13,939 bases of DNA from Treponema sp. (GCA_016292805.1 JAEDFM010000049.1:1-13939); one strand, 5' to 3'; positions 1 through 9,109 are shown, counted from the stretch's first letter. Notes: generated from the letters alone by a model not told the origin. Made by a program: numbers and translations.

Positions 1-591
1 GAACTTGCAAAAGCTGAAGTTAAAAAGAATAAACCTGCCGCTGATTTTAGTATGTTGGTTGGCGGGGGTGCTCTTATTAATATTTATGACGGCAGCCTTT
101 TGAAATATAACAATCAAACTTTATGGAAAAAAGAAACTGATTCTTCTGTTCTGCCAGAAGTAAATGTTCGTATGGCGTATCTTCCTGTTAAGTTTGATGG
201 CTGGAAAACCGGAGTAGAACTTGCTGCTCAAACTTCAATCCTGTATTTTGAAAACGAATATATTCAGTCATATTTACCATTTACAGTAGTTGAATTGAAC
301 TGCGAAATACAGAGAAAACTTGGAACAGATAAATTCCTTTTGGCTTTGAAACTTGGTGGTTCTGCAAGTATAATTAATGAAATAGCAAAATATAAACAGG
401 ATACAGAAGAGGAAAGACAAGCGTCAGAAGCAGCTTTTGTAAACTGGGGTGCTCAGGCAGGACTTTCTTTTGTATTCATTCCTGTAAAGAATTTTGAAAT
501 TGAACTCGGTTGTGATTTTAATCATGTTTTTATTCCAGAAATGCCAACCGGAAATATAAATACATATTTAGTAATGGGGGTTAGATTATGA
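1..591 (+). CDS. Probable outer-membrane beta-barrel protein, 3' part (5' end outside window)
   Basis: The reading frame is open from base 1, so the gene starts upstream of the window. The first ATG, at 52, lies inside the frame, has no ribosome binding site and is unlikely to be the true start. The visible 196 residues alternate between hydrophobic and polar positions in short strands, with glycine-rich turns. They end in a strand closing on VMGVRL, a C-terminus that ends in an amphipathic strand as in many beta-barrel outer-membrane proteins. No catalytic motif or named family is recognisable. The stop codon overlaps the start of the next gene by four bases (ATGA), so the two are probably translationally coupled. 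It is the first visible member of an operon with three surface-type lipoproteins, which fits an envelope role such as an anchor or export partner (inference). The barrel assignment rests on strand pattern alone. Confidence 0.6.
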   Translation, partial: ELAKAEVKKNKPAADFSMLVGGGALINIYDGSLLKYNNQTLWKKETDSSVLPEVNVRMAYLPVKFDGWKTGVELAAQTSILYFENEYIQSYLPFTVVELNCEIQRKLGTDKFLLALKLGGSASIINEIAKYKQDTEEERQASEAAFVNWGAQAGLSFVFIPVKNFEIELGCDFNHVFIPEMPTGNINTYLVMGVRL

Positions 592-1988
592 TAAATGTTT
601 TCCGTAAAATAAAACTTCCATTATTAATATTGTTTCTTCTATTAAATATAAATACTTTATCTTGTAAGGTTGTTTTCTGGGGCCAGGATTTAGGTAAACT
701 GAATAAAGATTTTGTAACCACCTGCTATTTCTATAGAGATTCAACTGCAGATTCTCCATCAATAAAAATTGACTACATGATTGGTGAAACTTATTCTATT
801 CCTGAATTTACAAATGCAGATTATATACTTTTAGAAAAACCTGGATTTATAGTTTCTGGCTGGGGATTAAAAGATGCTTCCCAATTAAATGAAAATTTCC
901 AGGTTGATGCCAGTGGTAATATTCAATCTTTTAAGGTTACATATAAATCTTATGAGTTTGTTCCTACAGGCTGGAGTTCTTACAAAGATACTGAATATAA
1001 AATTGAACACTATAAGCAGAATCTTGACGGTAAAACTTACACTCTTGCTGATACAGATAATTGCCGCGGAGAAACAGGTCAGAATGCTGTTGTTTATGAA
1101 CATTCTTATACCGGCTTTACAATTAAGCCTTATACTACAGAACCAATTGCAGAAAATGGCTCAACTGTCATAAGAGTTTATTACGACAGAAATATTTATA
1201 AAATCTTATATAAGTATCAGACAGATGTTCCTATGGAAAAAGAATATCAATGTATGTATGAAGAAGAATTCCCAATATTTACGGAGGTTTCTCCTCTTGA
1301 AGACTTTAAATTTGATTTCTGGGGAGTTTATAACACCCATACTAATTCATATGATGATTTTATCTTTCCATCTGTTGTAACTGAAGATGTTACACTTACG
1401 GCACAGTATATTGCTATTTTTACACTTAAGTTTAATCTTAATGGTGGTACAACTACTACAGTATTTGATGATACAGAAACTGATGGCTCTGGAAATACTG
1501 TTGGTATATTTAAAGGAACCAACAAAGATGCTCTTAAACCAATTGCAACTCCTGTTAAGACAAATATGACCTTCCAGTATTGGACTAAAGATGGTGAAAG
1601 AACAGCTTTTCCTGCAACCTTTACAGAAGATGCTGAATATACTGCCCACTATGAATTGAATACTCAGACTGTTGGTGGCTTTACAGTAACATTCCCAGCT
1701 GCTGGTACTGGTGTTACAGAAGATGATTCTTCATATTTAATATGGGACTCTCAAGGTACAAACTATACATTCTCGGTTGACAAAGAATATGATACATATA
1801 TCTGGAGTATAAACGGTATTGTCCTTTCTTCTGGAAATGAAAGTTCTTATGAAGTACCTGATTTTGCAGCTTTAGGTCCTGGTTCATATGAAATTATGGC
1901 AGTTTGTTATGACAGTGCTGGAAAAGCTTATGTTTATATACAAAACTTCAAAATAACAAAGGACACTGATTTAGGAGGAGGTATATAA
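588..1988 (+). CDS. Lipoprotein with tandem InlB/Listeria-Bacteroides-type repeats and an Ig-like C-terminus
   Basis: This predicted secreted lipoprotein of 466 aa starts at the ATG at 588, preceded by a G-rich ribosome binding site at 576-580. Residues 1-26 form a signal peptide ending in TLSC. Cys26 would be the lipidated residue, and the lipobox is loose, as spirochaetes allow. About four repeats of the InlB B-repeat / Listeria-Bacteroides class follow: residues ~45-130, ~137-200 (with IEHYKQNLDG), ~203-275 and ~277-355 (with FNLNGG and later FQYW and YTAHYE). This beta-grasp-like fold is common in surface adhesins. Residues ~363-458 look like an Ig/PKD-type sandwich (IWSING, GSYEIMAVCYDSAG). 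There is no LPXTG or enzyme motif. The stop codon overlaps the next start (TAATG). Surface adhesion or display is inferred from the repeat class; the ligand is unknown. Confidence 0.8.
   Translation: MINVFRKIKLPLLILFLLLNINTLSCKVVFWGQDLGKLNKDFVTTCYFYRDSTADSPSIKIDYMIGETYSIPEFTNADYILLEKPGFIVSGWGLKDASQLNENFQVDASGNIQSFKVTYKSYEFVPTGWSSYKDTEYKIEHYKQNLDGKTYTLADTDNCRGETGQNAVVYEHSYTGFTIKPYTTEPIAENGSTVIRVYYDRNIYKILYKYQTDVPMEKEYQCMYEEEFPIFTEVSPLEDFKFDFWGVYNTHTNSYDDFIFPSVVTEDVTLTAQYIAIFTLKFNLNGGTTTTVFDDTETDGSGNTVGIFKGTNKDALKPIATPVKTNMTFQYWTKDGERTAFPATFTEDAEYTAHYELNTQTVGGFTVTFPAAGTGVTEDDSSYLIWDSQGTNYTFSVDKEYDTYIWSINGIVLSSGNESSYEVPDFAALGPGSYEIMAVCYDSAGKAYVYIQNFKITKDTDLGGGI
1973..1981 (+). promoter_or_regulatory. 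Strong ribosome binding site of the 914-aa lipoprotein gene
   Basis: The purine run AGGAGGAGG lies inside the end of the preceding gene, with six bases between it and the ATG at 1988. It is the strongest Shine-Dalgarno sequence in the window. It fixes the start of the downstream gene and suggests efficient reinitiation at the TAATG junction. Confidence 0.8.
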
Positions 1989-4732
1989 TGAAAATATTCA
2001 GAAATATTTTTAAAACAGTTTTATTGCTCCTCCTTACAATGTTTGCCTTTAGTTGTAATCAGAATCTGCTTCTTCAGGAAAATGATGATTTTGTCCCTGA
2101 AGGTTATGTAAAAATAAGTTTTAAAGAAGAAACTTTTGAAAGAAGTGCAGTTTATACAGCAGATGCTGTAACAAAGGATGATATTGATAAAATAGTATTA
2201 ACGGGAATATTTAAAGCTACTGCTGAAAATATGGTAATTATTCCTTCTGAAAAATTGGTTTTAAGCGAAAATTTTACTTCCTACGATGATTTTTCAGAAT
2301 ATACTACTGTTATTCCTGAAGGTCCATGGGAATTTACTTTAAATGTTACATCAAAACATACTGGTGAACTAGCCTGGACAGGAACAGAAGCTGCAACAAT
2401 TTCTAAAACTAATAATACTGTAAAAATAGATTTAGAGTATAAAACTTCAGAAAAAGGTCTTTTAAATGCAAAAATAACTTTCCCTCATAATGTTTCTGAT
2501 TCTGTAAAATATAAAATTGTCCCAGTAGATAGTTCTTCTTCTGCTGATTTAATTCCAGCTATTGCAGAAAAAAGTGCAGATACAATTACTTTAGATGACT
2601 CTGGGGATTTTGTTTCTATTTCAGAAAAATTAAAACATGGGCATTATATTGTTGTTTTAAGCTTTTATAAAGGAGAAACTTTATTAAATCACTATAATCT
2701 GGTGGTGGAAATAAAAGCCGGCGCTGTTACAACTGTAAATCATAATATTACAGATTTGAACCAGCAGTTCTCAATAGAATTTTATACAAATAATAGTGAT
2801 GCAGAATTTGTTTCTGATTTTACGCAAACCCGTACTTATAATGAATATGAAAATATTACTCTCCCAAATGTTTCCTGCTTTAGCACAATTCCTTCTGGAA
2901 AGGTTTTTGCTGGCTGGGCAGCTTCAGAGACTGCAGAAACTGGAATTACCGGCTGGTCTGCTGGTGAAAAAACAGAAAATCTTAAGTTGTACGCTGTATG
3001 GAAAGAACCTCCATCAAAGAAACTTTCTTCTATTGAGTTGTTTGAATATGGTCAGGTAACATCTGAAGATCCAAATGCTCCAACAGGAGATGACCGTAAT
3101 AAAATTGGAACTTATAACTATATTCAATTTGATTCTTTAACAACATCTTATAGTACATATGTTTATACAACGAATCCTTATGTACTTCAGCTTAAGGAAG
3201 ATGAACAGAACCAGGAAATAAAGGTAAAACAGGGCGATGTGGAATTAACAGTCTTAAAGGATGACGGAGCAGAGCTTAGAACTCTTTCTTATGAAATTGA
3301 CCCTACACAAAATGTTGATATTTTAATTAATGGAGAAAATGCATATTCACTTACATTTAAGGCATCTGAAATTTATTATGTGCGCGGTTCTAATCAGGCA
3401 GTTCTTGAGCCTGCTCCTGATTATTTTAACTTAAGTGGAAGTAAGGAATATCCATTTAACGATGTTCAGACTGCTGTAAATATAATTCAGAATACTTCGC
3501 ATAAAGGAACAATTTGTATTGATGGTTGTGTTGAAGTTGAAGCTTCTGGTAAAGAAAATGTAGTCGATTTTAATGATGCTTCTGGTGAAATTATAATTAA
3601 AGGTTACAGTTCAAATACATCAAATGGTGGAACAATTAAAGCTAAGGCTGACAGTGGACAGCGTGTTCTTGGTGTATGGAACGGTAAGGTTACTTTAGGA
3701 AATAAACTTACAATTACTGGAGGTAATTTTACAGGAGATTGTGGTGGTGCAATCTTTAATGATGCAGAACTTACTCTTGCTGGCTGTATTATAACAGGTA
3801 ACTCTGTAACTGGAACTAACTCAATGGGTGGAGCACTTTATTGTAATAAAGAATCCAAAACTACCATAAAGACCGGAACAAAAATTACTTCAAATACAGC
3901 AAAACATGGTGGTGGTGTAGCAGTGGCTGGCGGTACGCTTATTGTGGAAGGTGGTGAAATCTCTTCTAATACTGTTTTATCTGGTGGTTATGGTACAGGT
4001 ATTTTTGTTAAGACTTACGTTGAATATAATTCTGGAACCCCCGTTTCAGGAACCGAAAAAAATTCTGTATTCCAGGTTTCTGGTAGTCCTGTTATTTCTG
4101 ACTATATTTATCTTGATGATGATAACACAGATACTCTTACTACAACTCTTGAAAAAATCACAATAGCCGGAAGTTTATCTGAGAACTTAAAAGTGCAGCT
4201 TAATGATTATACTGCCGGAAATCTTGTTGCTCAGCTTAATTCTGGGATTGAGCCTTCAAATTACGAAAAACTAGAAATTTATAATGCAAACGGCACTAAG
4301 AGTACAGACGTAAAGGTTGGAGCGGAGGGTAAACTTGAAGATTTAAATGCAAAGACTGGTGATATTAGTATTGATAACTTGAATAAGACAACTGTTTCTC
4401 CTGGTAATTTTACAAGAACTTATATTAGTAAGTCTGATAACGAAAATAGCTATCTGGAATTTAATGTAACAGATGATGCTTATGCTGCTATTTCTAATGG
4501 TTACGTTAGTTCTGTAAACTGTTCTTTGTATGATTATAAGGGAGATCCTGTTCCTAATATGCTGGAAAAGAGTTGCCAGATTGAAGGTTCTGCAGGTTCT
4601 TATAAAGCAAAATATTATCCAGATGTTTCTAATCGGGAAATTGGCGAATACACTGTCGTTGTTACTGCAGTTTCTGGTGACGCTTCTGTTGAAATTGAAT
4701 CGGTTTCTATAAAGATTTGGGTGGTTTACTAG
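1988..4732 (+). CDS. Large surface lipoprotein with an InlB-type repeat and a Pmp-like right-handed beta-helix
   Basis: This is a 914-aa predicted lipoprotein. Its signal peptide ends in AFSC, making Cys23 the likely lipidated residue. Residues ~37-255 form two beta-sandwich-like units (EGPWEFTLNV at 111-120, GHYIVVLSFYKG at 218-229) that resemble the start of the next gene's product. Residues ~260-340 are an InlB/Listeria-Bacteroides-type repeat (VFAGW, LYAVWKE). Residues ~345-465 look like a cadherin-like sandwich. Residues ~485-675 are a right-handed beta-helix. They include GGAIF, GGALY, GGGV and GTGIF, each following an N-ending turn (ITGN, ITSN, ISSN), a pattern close to the GGA(I/L/V) and FxxN repeats of chlamydial Pmp proteins. 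The C-terminal ~110 residues look Ig-like (GEYTVVVTAVSGDASVEI). It lacks the autotransporter barrel of true Pmps and is anchored by lipid instead. Function is unknown; a surface adhesin is the best guess. Confidence 0.8.
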   Translation: MKIFRNIFKTVLLLLLTMFAFSCNQNLLLQENDDFVPEGYVKISFKEETFERSAVYTADAVTKDDIDKIVLTGIFKATAENMVIIPSEKLVLSENFTSYDDFSEYTTVIPEGPWEFTLNVTSKHTGELAWTGTEAATISKTNNTVKIDLEYKTSEKGLLNAKITFPHNVSDSVKYKIVPVDSSSSADLIPAIAEKSADTITLDDSGDFVSISEKLKHGHYIVVLSFYKGETLLNHYNLVVEIKAGAVTTVNHNITDLNQQFSIEFYTNNSDAEFVSDFTQTRTYNEYENITLPNVSCFSTIPSGKVFAGWAASETAETGITGWSAGEKTENLKLYAVWKEPPSKKLSSIELFEYGQVTSEDPNAPTGDDRNKIGTYNYIQFDSLTTSYSTYVYTTNPYVLQLKEDEQNQEIKVKQGDVELTVLKDDGAELRTLSYEIDPTQNVDILINGENAYSLTFKASEIYYVRGSNQAVLEPAPDYFNLSGSKEYPFNDVQTAVNIIQNTSHKGTICIDGCVEVEASGKENVVDFNDASGEIIIKGYSSNTSNGGTIKAKADSGQRVLGVWNGKVTLGNKLTITGGNFTGDCGGAIFNDAELTLAGCIITGNSVTGTNSMGGALYCNKESKTTIKTGTKITSNTAKHGGGVAVAGGTLIVEGGEISSNTVLSGGYGTGIFVKTYVEYNSGTPVSGTEKNSVFQVSGSPVISDYIYLDDDNTDTLTTTLEKITIAGSLSENLKVQLNDYTAGNLVAQLNSGIEPSNYEKLEIYNANGTKSTDVKVGAEGKLEDLNAKTGDISIDNLNKTTVSPGNFTRTYISKSDNENSYLEFNVTDDAYAAISNGYVSSVNCSLYDYKGDPVPNMLEKSCQIEGSAGSYKAKYYPDVSNREIGEYTVVVTAVSGDASVEIESVSIKIWVVY

Positions 4733-4733
4733 T

Positions 4734-7700
4734 ATGAAAAAGTATTTTTTGAATGTTTTATTTTTACTTTTTGCTCTCATATTAAGTGGTTGTAAAAATC
4801 TTATGAATGATTCATCAGCCGGGTTGAATTCTGATGGCGAACGTTCTGTTACAGTATTTATTAACAGTCAGAATTCCCGAGCTATTGCCTATCCAGATAT
4901 TAGTGATTTAACTGTAGCTGCATATGTTATTAAGGGAAATGGTGGAAGTGCTGGTGAAAAAAATTATACACTCAAACCTTCTGATAGTGGTTATAATCTT
5001 TCATTTAAACCTTCAACCTGGACTTTTGAAGTTATTGCTTATAAAACAGACAATGGTGATGGAACTTATTCTGATCCTGTTGCTTATGTAAAAAAAGATA
5101 ATGTTTCTATTAACTCATCTACAACTACATTGTCTTTTAACCTTGAATTAATTATAAAAGAATATACAAGCGGTGAATTACAGGGGGAAGAATTTAAAGG
5201 TAGTGTTAAATTTTCATTAACTTTTCCTTCAGTTCGAACAGAAGATTATTCTATAGCTTATACATGCGATAAAAATGAATCTTCCAACTGTTTTGAAAAA
5301 AATGTTACTTTACAGTCAACTGCAACTAATACCTTGAGTTTAAATGAAAATAACTTAAAGCCTGGTAAACATACCGTAATATTTTCAATAAAAGGTGCTT
5401 CGAATATAGGTTTAATTTATGTTGCTACATATTATATAGCCGTAAATATGACAACAAAAGTTAGTCTGGACTTGTCTGGCGAAACTTTGAATCCAGATTA
5501 TTGTGCAGAACTGGCAGATATTGGACTTTATGAAGATGGTTCCGATATAAATCTTGTGAGCTATTCTGGAACAGAAACAACAATGAATTGTAACGGAGTT
5601 TCTCCAGAAAAATCTTATAATCTTATTTTAACAATGAAGGCTCCTTCTCAGAATATAAGTGTAAAAATTAAAAAAGCAGGGGAGTCAGAATTCACAACAA
5701 GTGATACACCAGATCCCTCTGCAGCATTTATTGATGTTACACAAAGCTATGCACAGGTTTTGACTTACAAGTTTGTTGCCGCAAAATTAATAAATAACTC
5801 CGGAGATTCCAGTGTTCAGATTACAGTTTCAAAAGGATCAGAAACAAAAACTTATACATTAAATCTTTCTGATACACCAATCCCAGAGCTGGAAGATACA
5901 GTAATTACTCATCCAATAAACGTTTCTTCTATGACAGCTTTACCTGTCCCTGTAAGTAACCTGGATGGTGCAGATAATTATGTAATTACAACTGAAAATC
6001 AGTTAAGAGCTCTGGCTGATTATGTAAATGGTGGAAATAGAGTTTCTGGTAAAAAATTTGTTCTTGGAAATAGTATTGCACTTACTTCGGAATGGACTCC
6101 TATAGGAACAGATACTAGTGCTTTTGATGGAGATTTTGACGGTAATAATTATAAGATTTCTGCTCTTACAATTTCTTCTGCTTCTGCAGATAGTGGTTTA
6201 TTTGGAGTTTTACGAAAATCAAATATAAAGAATCTTACTGTAGAGGGGGATATTACAGGTAATTCTGTTGACTCACAGAGATTAGGGGGTATAACAGGTT
6301 GTGTTACTGGAGCTACAGGAGATGTAACAATAATTTCAAATTGTATTTCTAACGTAAATATTACTTCAAGTAGTTCATGTGCAGCTGGTATTATTGGTTA
6401 TGTTAACGCCGGTGAAGTATATGTTGTAAATTGTATTAATTTTGGAAGCATTACAGCAACAGATTATTGTACAGGTATTATTGGTGTAAATTGTGCTACA
6501 GCCAGAGTTCAGAACTGTGCTAATTTAGGTCTTATAAAATCGACTTTATATTCTGCGGCTGGTATTTTATATTCTGCAAATAACGAATCTTATGTTCAAA
6601 ATTGTTATAACGGAAATTCAATTCAGTCCTTAGCAGCTAATACTGTAGGTGCTATTGGTGTTATGGATGAAGGAAAAACTATTATTGTTTCTTATTGCTA
6701 TTACCTGAATGGTTCTGCTACTAATGCTATTGGTGGGGCTACCAATGATGATGCAGTTCCTAAATTTACAAATCCAGGCGATACTTGTAAATTATCTACA
6801 TCAAGTTATGGTACAACGGATTTAAAAACTGCATTAAATACTTACGGAAATATTGGAAATATTGTATATCAATATTCAAAATGGCTTTACACAGTAAATG
6901 CAACCTATAAAGGCTTCCCTGTATTTAAAGATACTATGGCAAGGTTGAACGCTGAACCTGAGGGTGATGGAAGTAATGATTTACATACTCCAATTGCTTC
7001 AGAGTGGAAGAATATAAGCGAATATGTTGACGATTCAGGTAATATTATAGATGGTGTATCCGAGGAATCACTTTCAGGAAAAACTATTGTTGTTTCTGAT
7101 GTTGTTGGTTTATCCAAAATAAATAAATTACTTGGAATTTCTTCATTGTCAAATGTAACTTTTATAATGGATGGAGATATTAATTTTACAGAGAATAAGC
7201 CTGAAGATTTTAATAATATATATGGAACTAATCAGTTTTCAGGAAAATTTAACGGAAATAATTATAGAATTTATAATTATAGTTTTAACATAAATAGCTC
7301 AAAAGTAGGGTTTATAGCAAAATTAAATAACGGATGTATTGAAAATTTAACAATAGAAGGGGAAACTCTAACGGCTTCTAAAGAATGTGGCGCTTTTGCA
7401 GGTGCAACTTATGGTGATATGAATGTAATAAATAATTGTACTTCTAAAGTTACACTCTCTGGTTCTAGCCGATATTATGGAGGTTTTGTTGGCTCTGTAG
7501 AAGGAGGAACTTATATAAGAAATTGTGTAAATTTCAGTAACATTACATCTTCATCAGAAGTTGGAGGTTTTGTAGGCTTTGTAATATCAGATACAAACCT
7601 TTTTATTGAAAATTGTGCAAATTATGGAAATGTTATAGCAACATCTTCTTATGGTGCGGGTTTTGTTGGTTATACTTCTAGTCAATATGTGGAAATTTGT

Positions 7701-8012
7701 AATTCTTTTAATTATGGAACGGCAACAACTGATCCAATTTTATGTAAAAATTCAACAATATCTGAAATTACAATTCCAGCAGGGACAATGATATTTTATA
7801 ATTCTAATAATCATTCTTCTTCCGTTATAAATTCTGCAACGTCTTTTACACCTAATGAAACCAAGTATGTATATGATACTGATAAGGATTTGGCTGAAAC
7901 TCTTTCAGCTTGGGCTAGAAATGAGACTACAATTAATTGTATTTTCAAAGAATGGGATTATTTTGATATTAATTTAAATGGAATAGATGTAAATGGATTA
8001 CTTTTTAAATGA
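4734..8012 (+). CDS. Large surface lipoprotein with two GLUG-repeat solenoids
   Basis: This 1092-aa predicted lipoprotein starts one base after the previous stop, with a GGGTGG ribosome binding site at 4719-4724. The signal peptide ends in a classical lipobox, LSGC (Cys20). Residues ~37-250 are two beta-sandwich-like units resembling the N-terminus of the upstream 914-aa protein (NSRA, STWTFEVIAY, GKHTVIFSIKG). Residues ~255-380 look like a cadherin-like sandwich. The rest is two beta-solenoid blocks of GLUG type, ~415-730 and ~785-1000. Each opens with an F-GxF/DGNNY motif (AFDGDFDGNNYKI, QFSGKFNGNNYRI) and then shows rungs of GGF/AGIxGxV followed by NCxNxG. GLUG repeats occur in surface and adhesin proteins of host-associated and environmental bacteria. 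No catalytic residues are visible. It is probably the last gene of the operon. Confidence 0.8.
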   Translation: MKKYFLNVLFLLFALILSGCKNLMNDSSAGLNSDGERSVTVFINSQNSRAIAYPDISDLTVAAYVIKGNGGSAGEKNYTLKPSDSGYNLSFKPSTWTFEVIAYKTDNGDGTYSDPVAYVKKDNVSINSSTTTLSFNLELIIKEYTSGELQGEEFKGSVKFSLTFPSVRTEDYSIAYTCDKNESSNCFEKNVTLQSTATNTLSLNENNLKPGKHTVIFSIKGASNIGLIYVATYYIAVNMTTKVSLDLSGETLNPDYCAELADIGLYEDGSDINLVSYSGTETTMNCNGVSPEKSYNLILTMKAPSQNISVKIKKAGESEFTTSDTPDPSAAFIDVTQSYAQVLTYKFVAAKLINNSGDSSVQITVSKGSETKTYTLNLSDTPIPELEDTVITHPINVSSMTALPVPVSNLDGADNYVITTENQLRALADYVNGGNRVSGKKFVLGNSIALTSEWTPIGTDTSAFDGDFDGNNYKISALTISSASADSGLFGVLRKSNIKNLTVEGDITGNSVDSQRLGGITGCVTGATGDVTIISNCISNVNITSSSSCAAGIIGYVNAGEVYVVNCINFGSITATDYCTGIIGVNCATARVQNCANLGLIKSTLYSAAGILYSANNESYVQNCYNGNSIQSLAANTVGAIGVMDEGKTIIVSYCYYLNGSATNAIGGATNDDAVPKFTNPGDTCKLSTSSYGTTDLKTALNTYGNIGNIVYQYSKWLYTVNATYKGFPVFKDTMARLNAEPEGDGSNDLHTPIASEWKNISEYVDDSGNIIDGVSEESLSGKTIVVSDVVGLSKINKLLGISSLSNVTFIMDGDINFTENKPEDFNNIYGTNQFSGKFNGNNYRIYNYSFNINSSKVGFIAKLNNGCIENLTIEGETLTASKECGAFAGATYGDMNVINNCTSKVTLSGSSRYYGGFVGSVEGGTYIRNCVNFSNITSSSEVGGFVGFVISDTNLFIENCANYGNVIATSSYGAGFVGYTSSQYVEICNSFNYGTATTDPILCKNSTISEITIPAGTMIFYNSNNHSSSVINSATSFTPNETKYVYDTDKDLAETLSAWARNETTINCIFKEWDYFDINLNGIDVNGLLFK

Positions 8013-8028
8013 GTTTTTGAGAAAGATT

Positions 8029-8050
8029 AATACATTTTATTCTGTATTTT
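8029..8050 (+). terminator. Weak possible terminator of the surface lipoprotein operon
   Basis: AATACA (8029-8034) can pair with TGTATT (8043-8048) across an 8-base loop, and the stem runs into a TTTT stretch. The stem is only six AT-rich pairs, so this is at best a weak terminator. No stronger hairpin is visible between the surface operon and the transporter gene, and readthrough is possible. Confidence 0.25.
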
Positions 8051-8066
8051 CTCCAAAAAATCAGAA

Positions 8067-8095
8067 TTGAAATCGAGGGTAAAATATTGTAAACT
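8067..8095 (+). promoter_or_regulatory. Candidate sigma-70-type promoter of the TAXI binding-protein gene
   Basis: TTGAAA (8067-8072) and TAAACT (8090-8095) are separated by 17 bases and match the consensus boxes at five and four of six positions. Transcription would start near 8102. That leaves a short leader containing the AGAGG ribosome binding site at 8115-8119, six bases before the ATG at 8126. Confidence 0.5.
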
Positions 8096-8125
8096 TTAAA
8101 AGATATAGATAGAAAGAGGTAAAAA

Positions 8126-9088
8126 ATGAAAAAAATCGTTACTTTATCTGCAGTTCTTTTGGCTGCTTTAATGGTATTTAGCGGCTGTTCAAAAGCTTCT
8201 GCTAAAAAAGACTACATTCTTGCTACTGGTGGTACATCTGGTACTTACTATCCATTTGGTGGAGCAATTGCAAACATCTGGAATACAAAAATTGATGGAA
8301 TGAATGTTACTGCTCAGGCCACTGGTGCTTCTGCTGAAAACCTTCGCTTGATTAATAAAGGTGAAGCTGAATTTGCTACTGTTCAGAATGATGTTATGGA
8401 CTATGCTTTCCACGGAACAGATATGTTCAAAGGTGAAAAACTTGAAAACGTTATGACTGTTGGAACAATGTATCCAGAAGTTGTACAGATTGCTGTTTCT
8501 GAAAAATCAGGAATTAAATCTGTTGCTGACTTCAAAGGTAAACGCATTTCTGTAGGTGATGCAGGTTCCGGAGTTGAATTCAACGCTAAACAGATTATGG
8601 AAGGTTATGGCCTTACATTTGATGATATTAAAAAATCAAATCTTTCTTTCAAGGAATCAGCAGAAGGTATTCAGAACGGTACTTTGGATGGTTGTTTCAT
8701 TACTGCTGGTGTTCCAAATTCTGCTTTACAGGAATTAGCTTTTACTGCTGGTTTGGTTCTTATTCCAGTTGATGGCGAAGCTGCTGATAAAATCTGTGCT
8801 AAATATGGATTCTATACAAAAACAACTATCCCTGGTGGCACATATAAAGGAACTGATAAAGATACATCTGCTTTGGCAATTAAAGCTACTTTGGCTGTAA
8901 ATGCAAAACTTGATGAAGAAACAGTTTATCAGATGACAAAAGCTTTGTTCGAAAACTTAGACGAACTTGCTGCTGCACATGCAAAAGGTAAGGAAGTAAC
9001 TGCTGCTAAAGCTGTAACAGGTGTTTCTGTTCCTTTCCACCCAGGTGCAAAAAAATACTTCAAAGAAATTGGATTTGATGTAGAATAG
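8126..9088 (+). CDS. TAXI-family TRAP transporter solute-binding lipoprotein
   Basis: This is the extracytoplasmic solute-binding component of a tripartite ATP-independent periplasmic (TRAP) transporter of the TAXI class. It captures a small substrate and delivers it to the fused permease encoded downstream. The 320-aa length is normal for the family. A signal peptide with lipobox FSGC makes Cys21 the lipid anchor. Family hallmarks include the N-terminal ATGGTSGTYYPFGGAIAN (33-50), ASAENLRLINKGEAEFATVQ (68-87), GKRISVGDAGSGVEFNAKQI (138-157) and the GTLDGCFITAG stretch near 185-195. Lipid anchoring instead of a free periplasmic protein is common in spirochaetes. The gene has its own promoter and terminator, so it can be made in excess over the permease. 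TAXI substrates include glutamate-like and dicarboxylate compounds in characterised cases, but the ligand cannot be read from this sequence. Confidence 0.95.
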   Translation: MKKIVTLSAVLLAALMVFSGCSKASAKKDYILATGGTSGTYYPFGGAIANIWNTKIDGMNVTAQATGASAENLRLINKGEAEFATVQNDVMDYAFHGTDMFKGEKLENVMTVGTMYPEVVQIAVSEKSGIKSVADFKGKRISVGDAGSGVEFNAKQIMEGYGLTFDDIKKSNLSFKESAEGIQNGTLDGCFITAGVPNSALQELAFTAGLVLIPVDGEAADKICAKYGFYTKTTIPGGTYKGTDKDTSALAIKATLAVNAKLDEETVYQMTKALFENLDELAAAHAKGKEVTAAKAVTGVSVPFHPGAKKYFKEIGFDVE

Positions 9089-9109
9089 TTTTTGCAGACT
9101 GTTTTTTAT

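Noticed and set aside
52..591. A complete gene starting at the ATG at 52.
   Set aside because: The frame is open back to base 1 with coherent coding sequence and there is no ribosome binding site before 52, so this is the 3' part of a longer gene.
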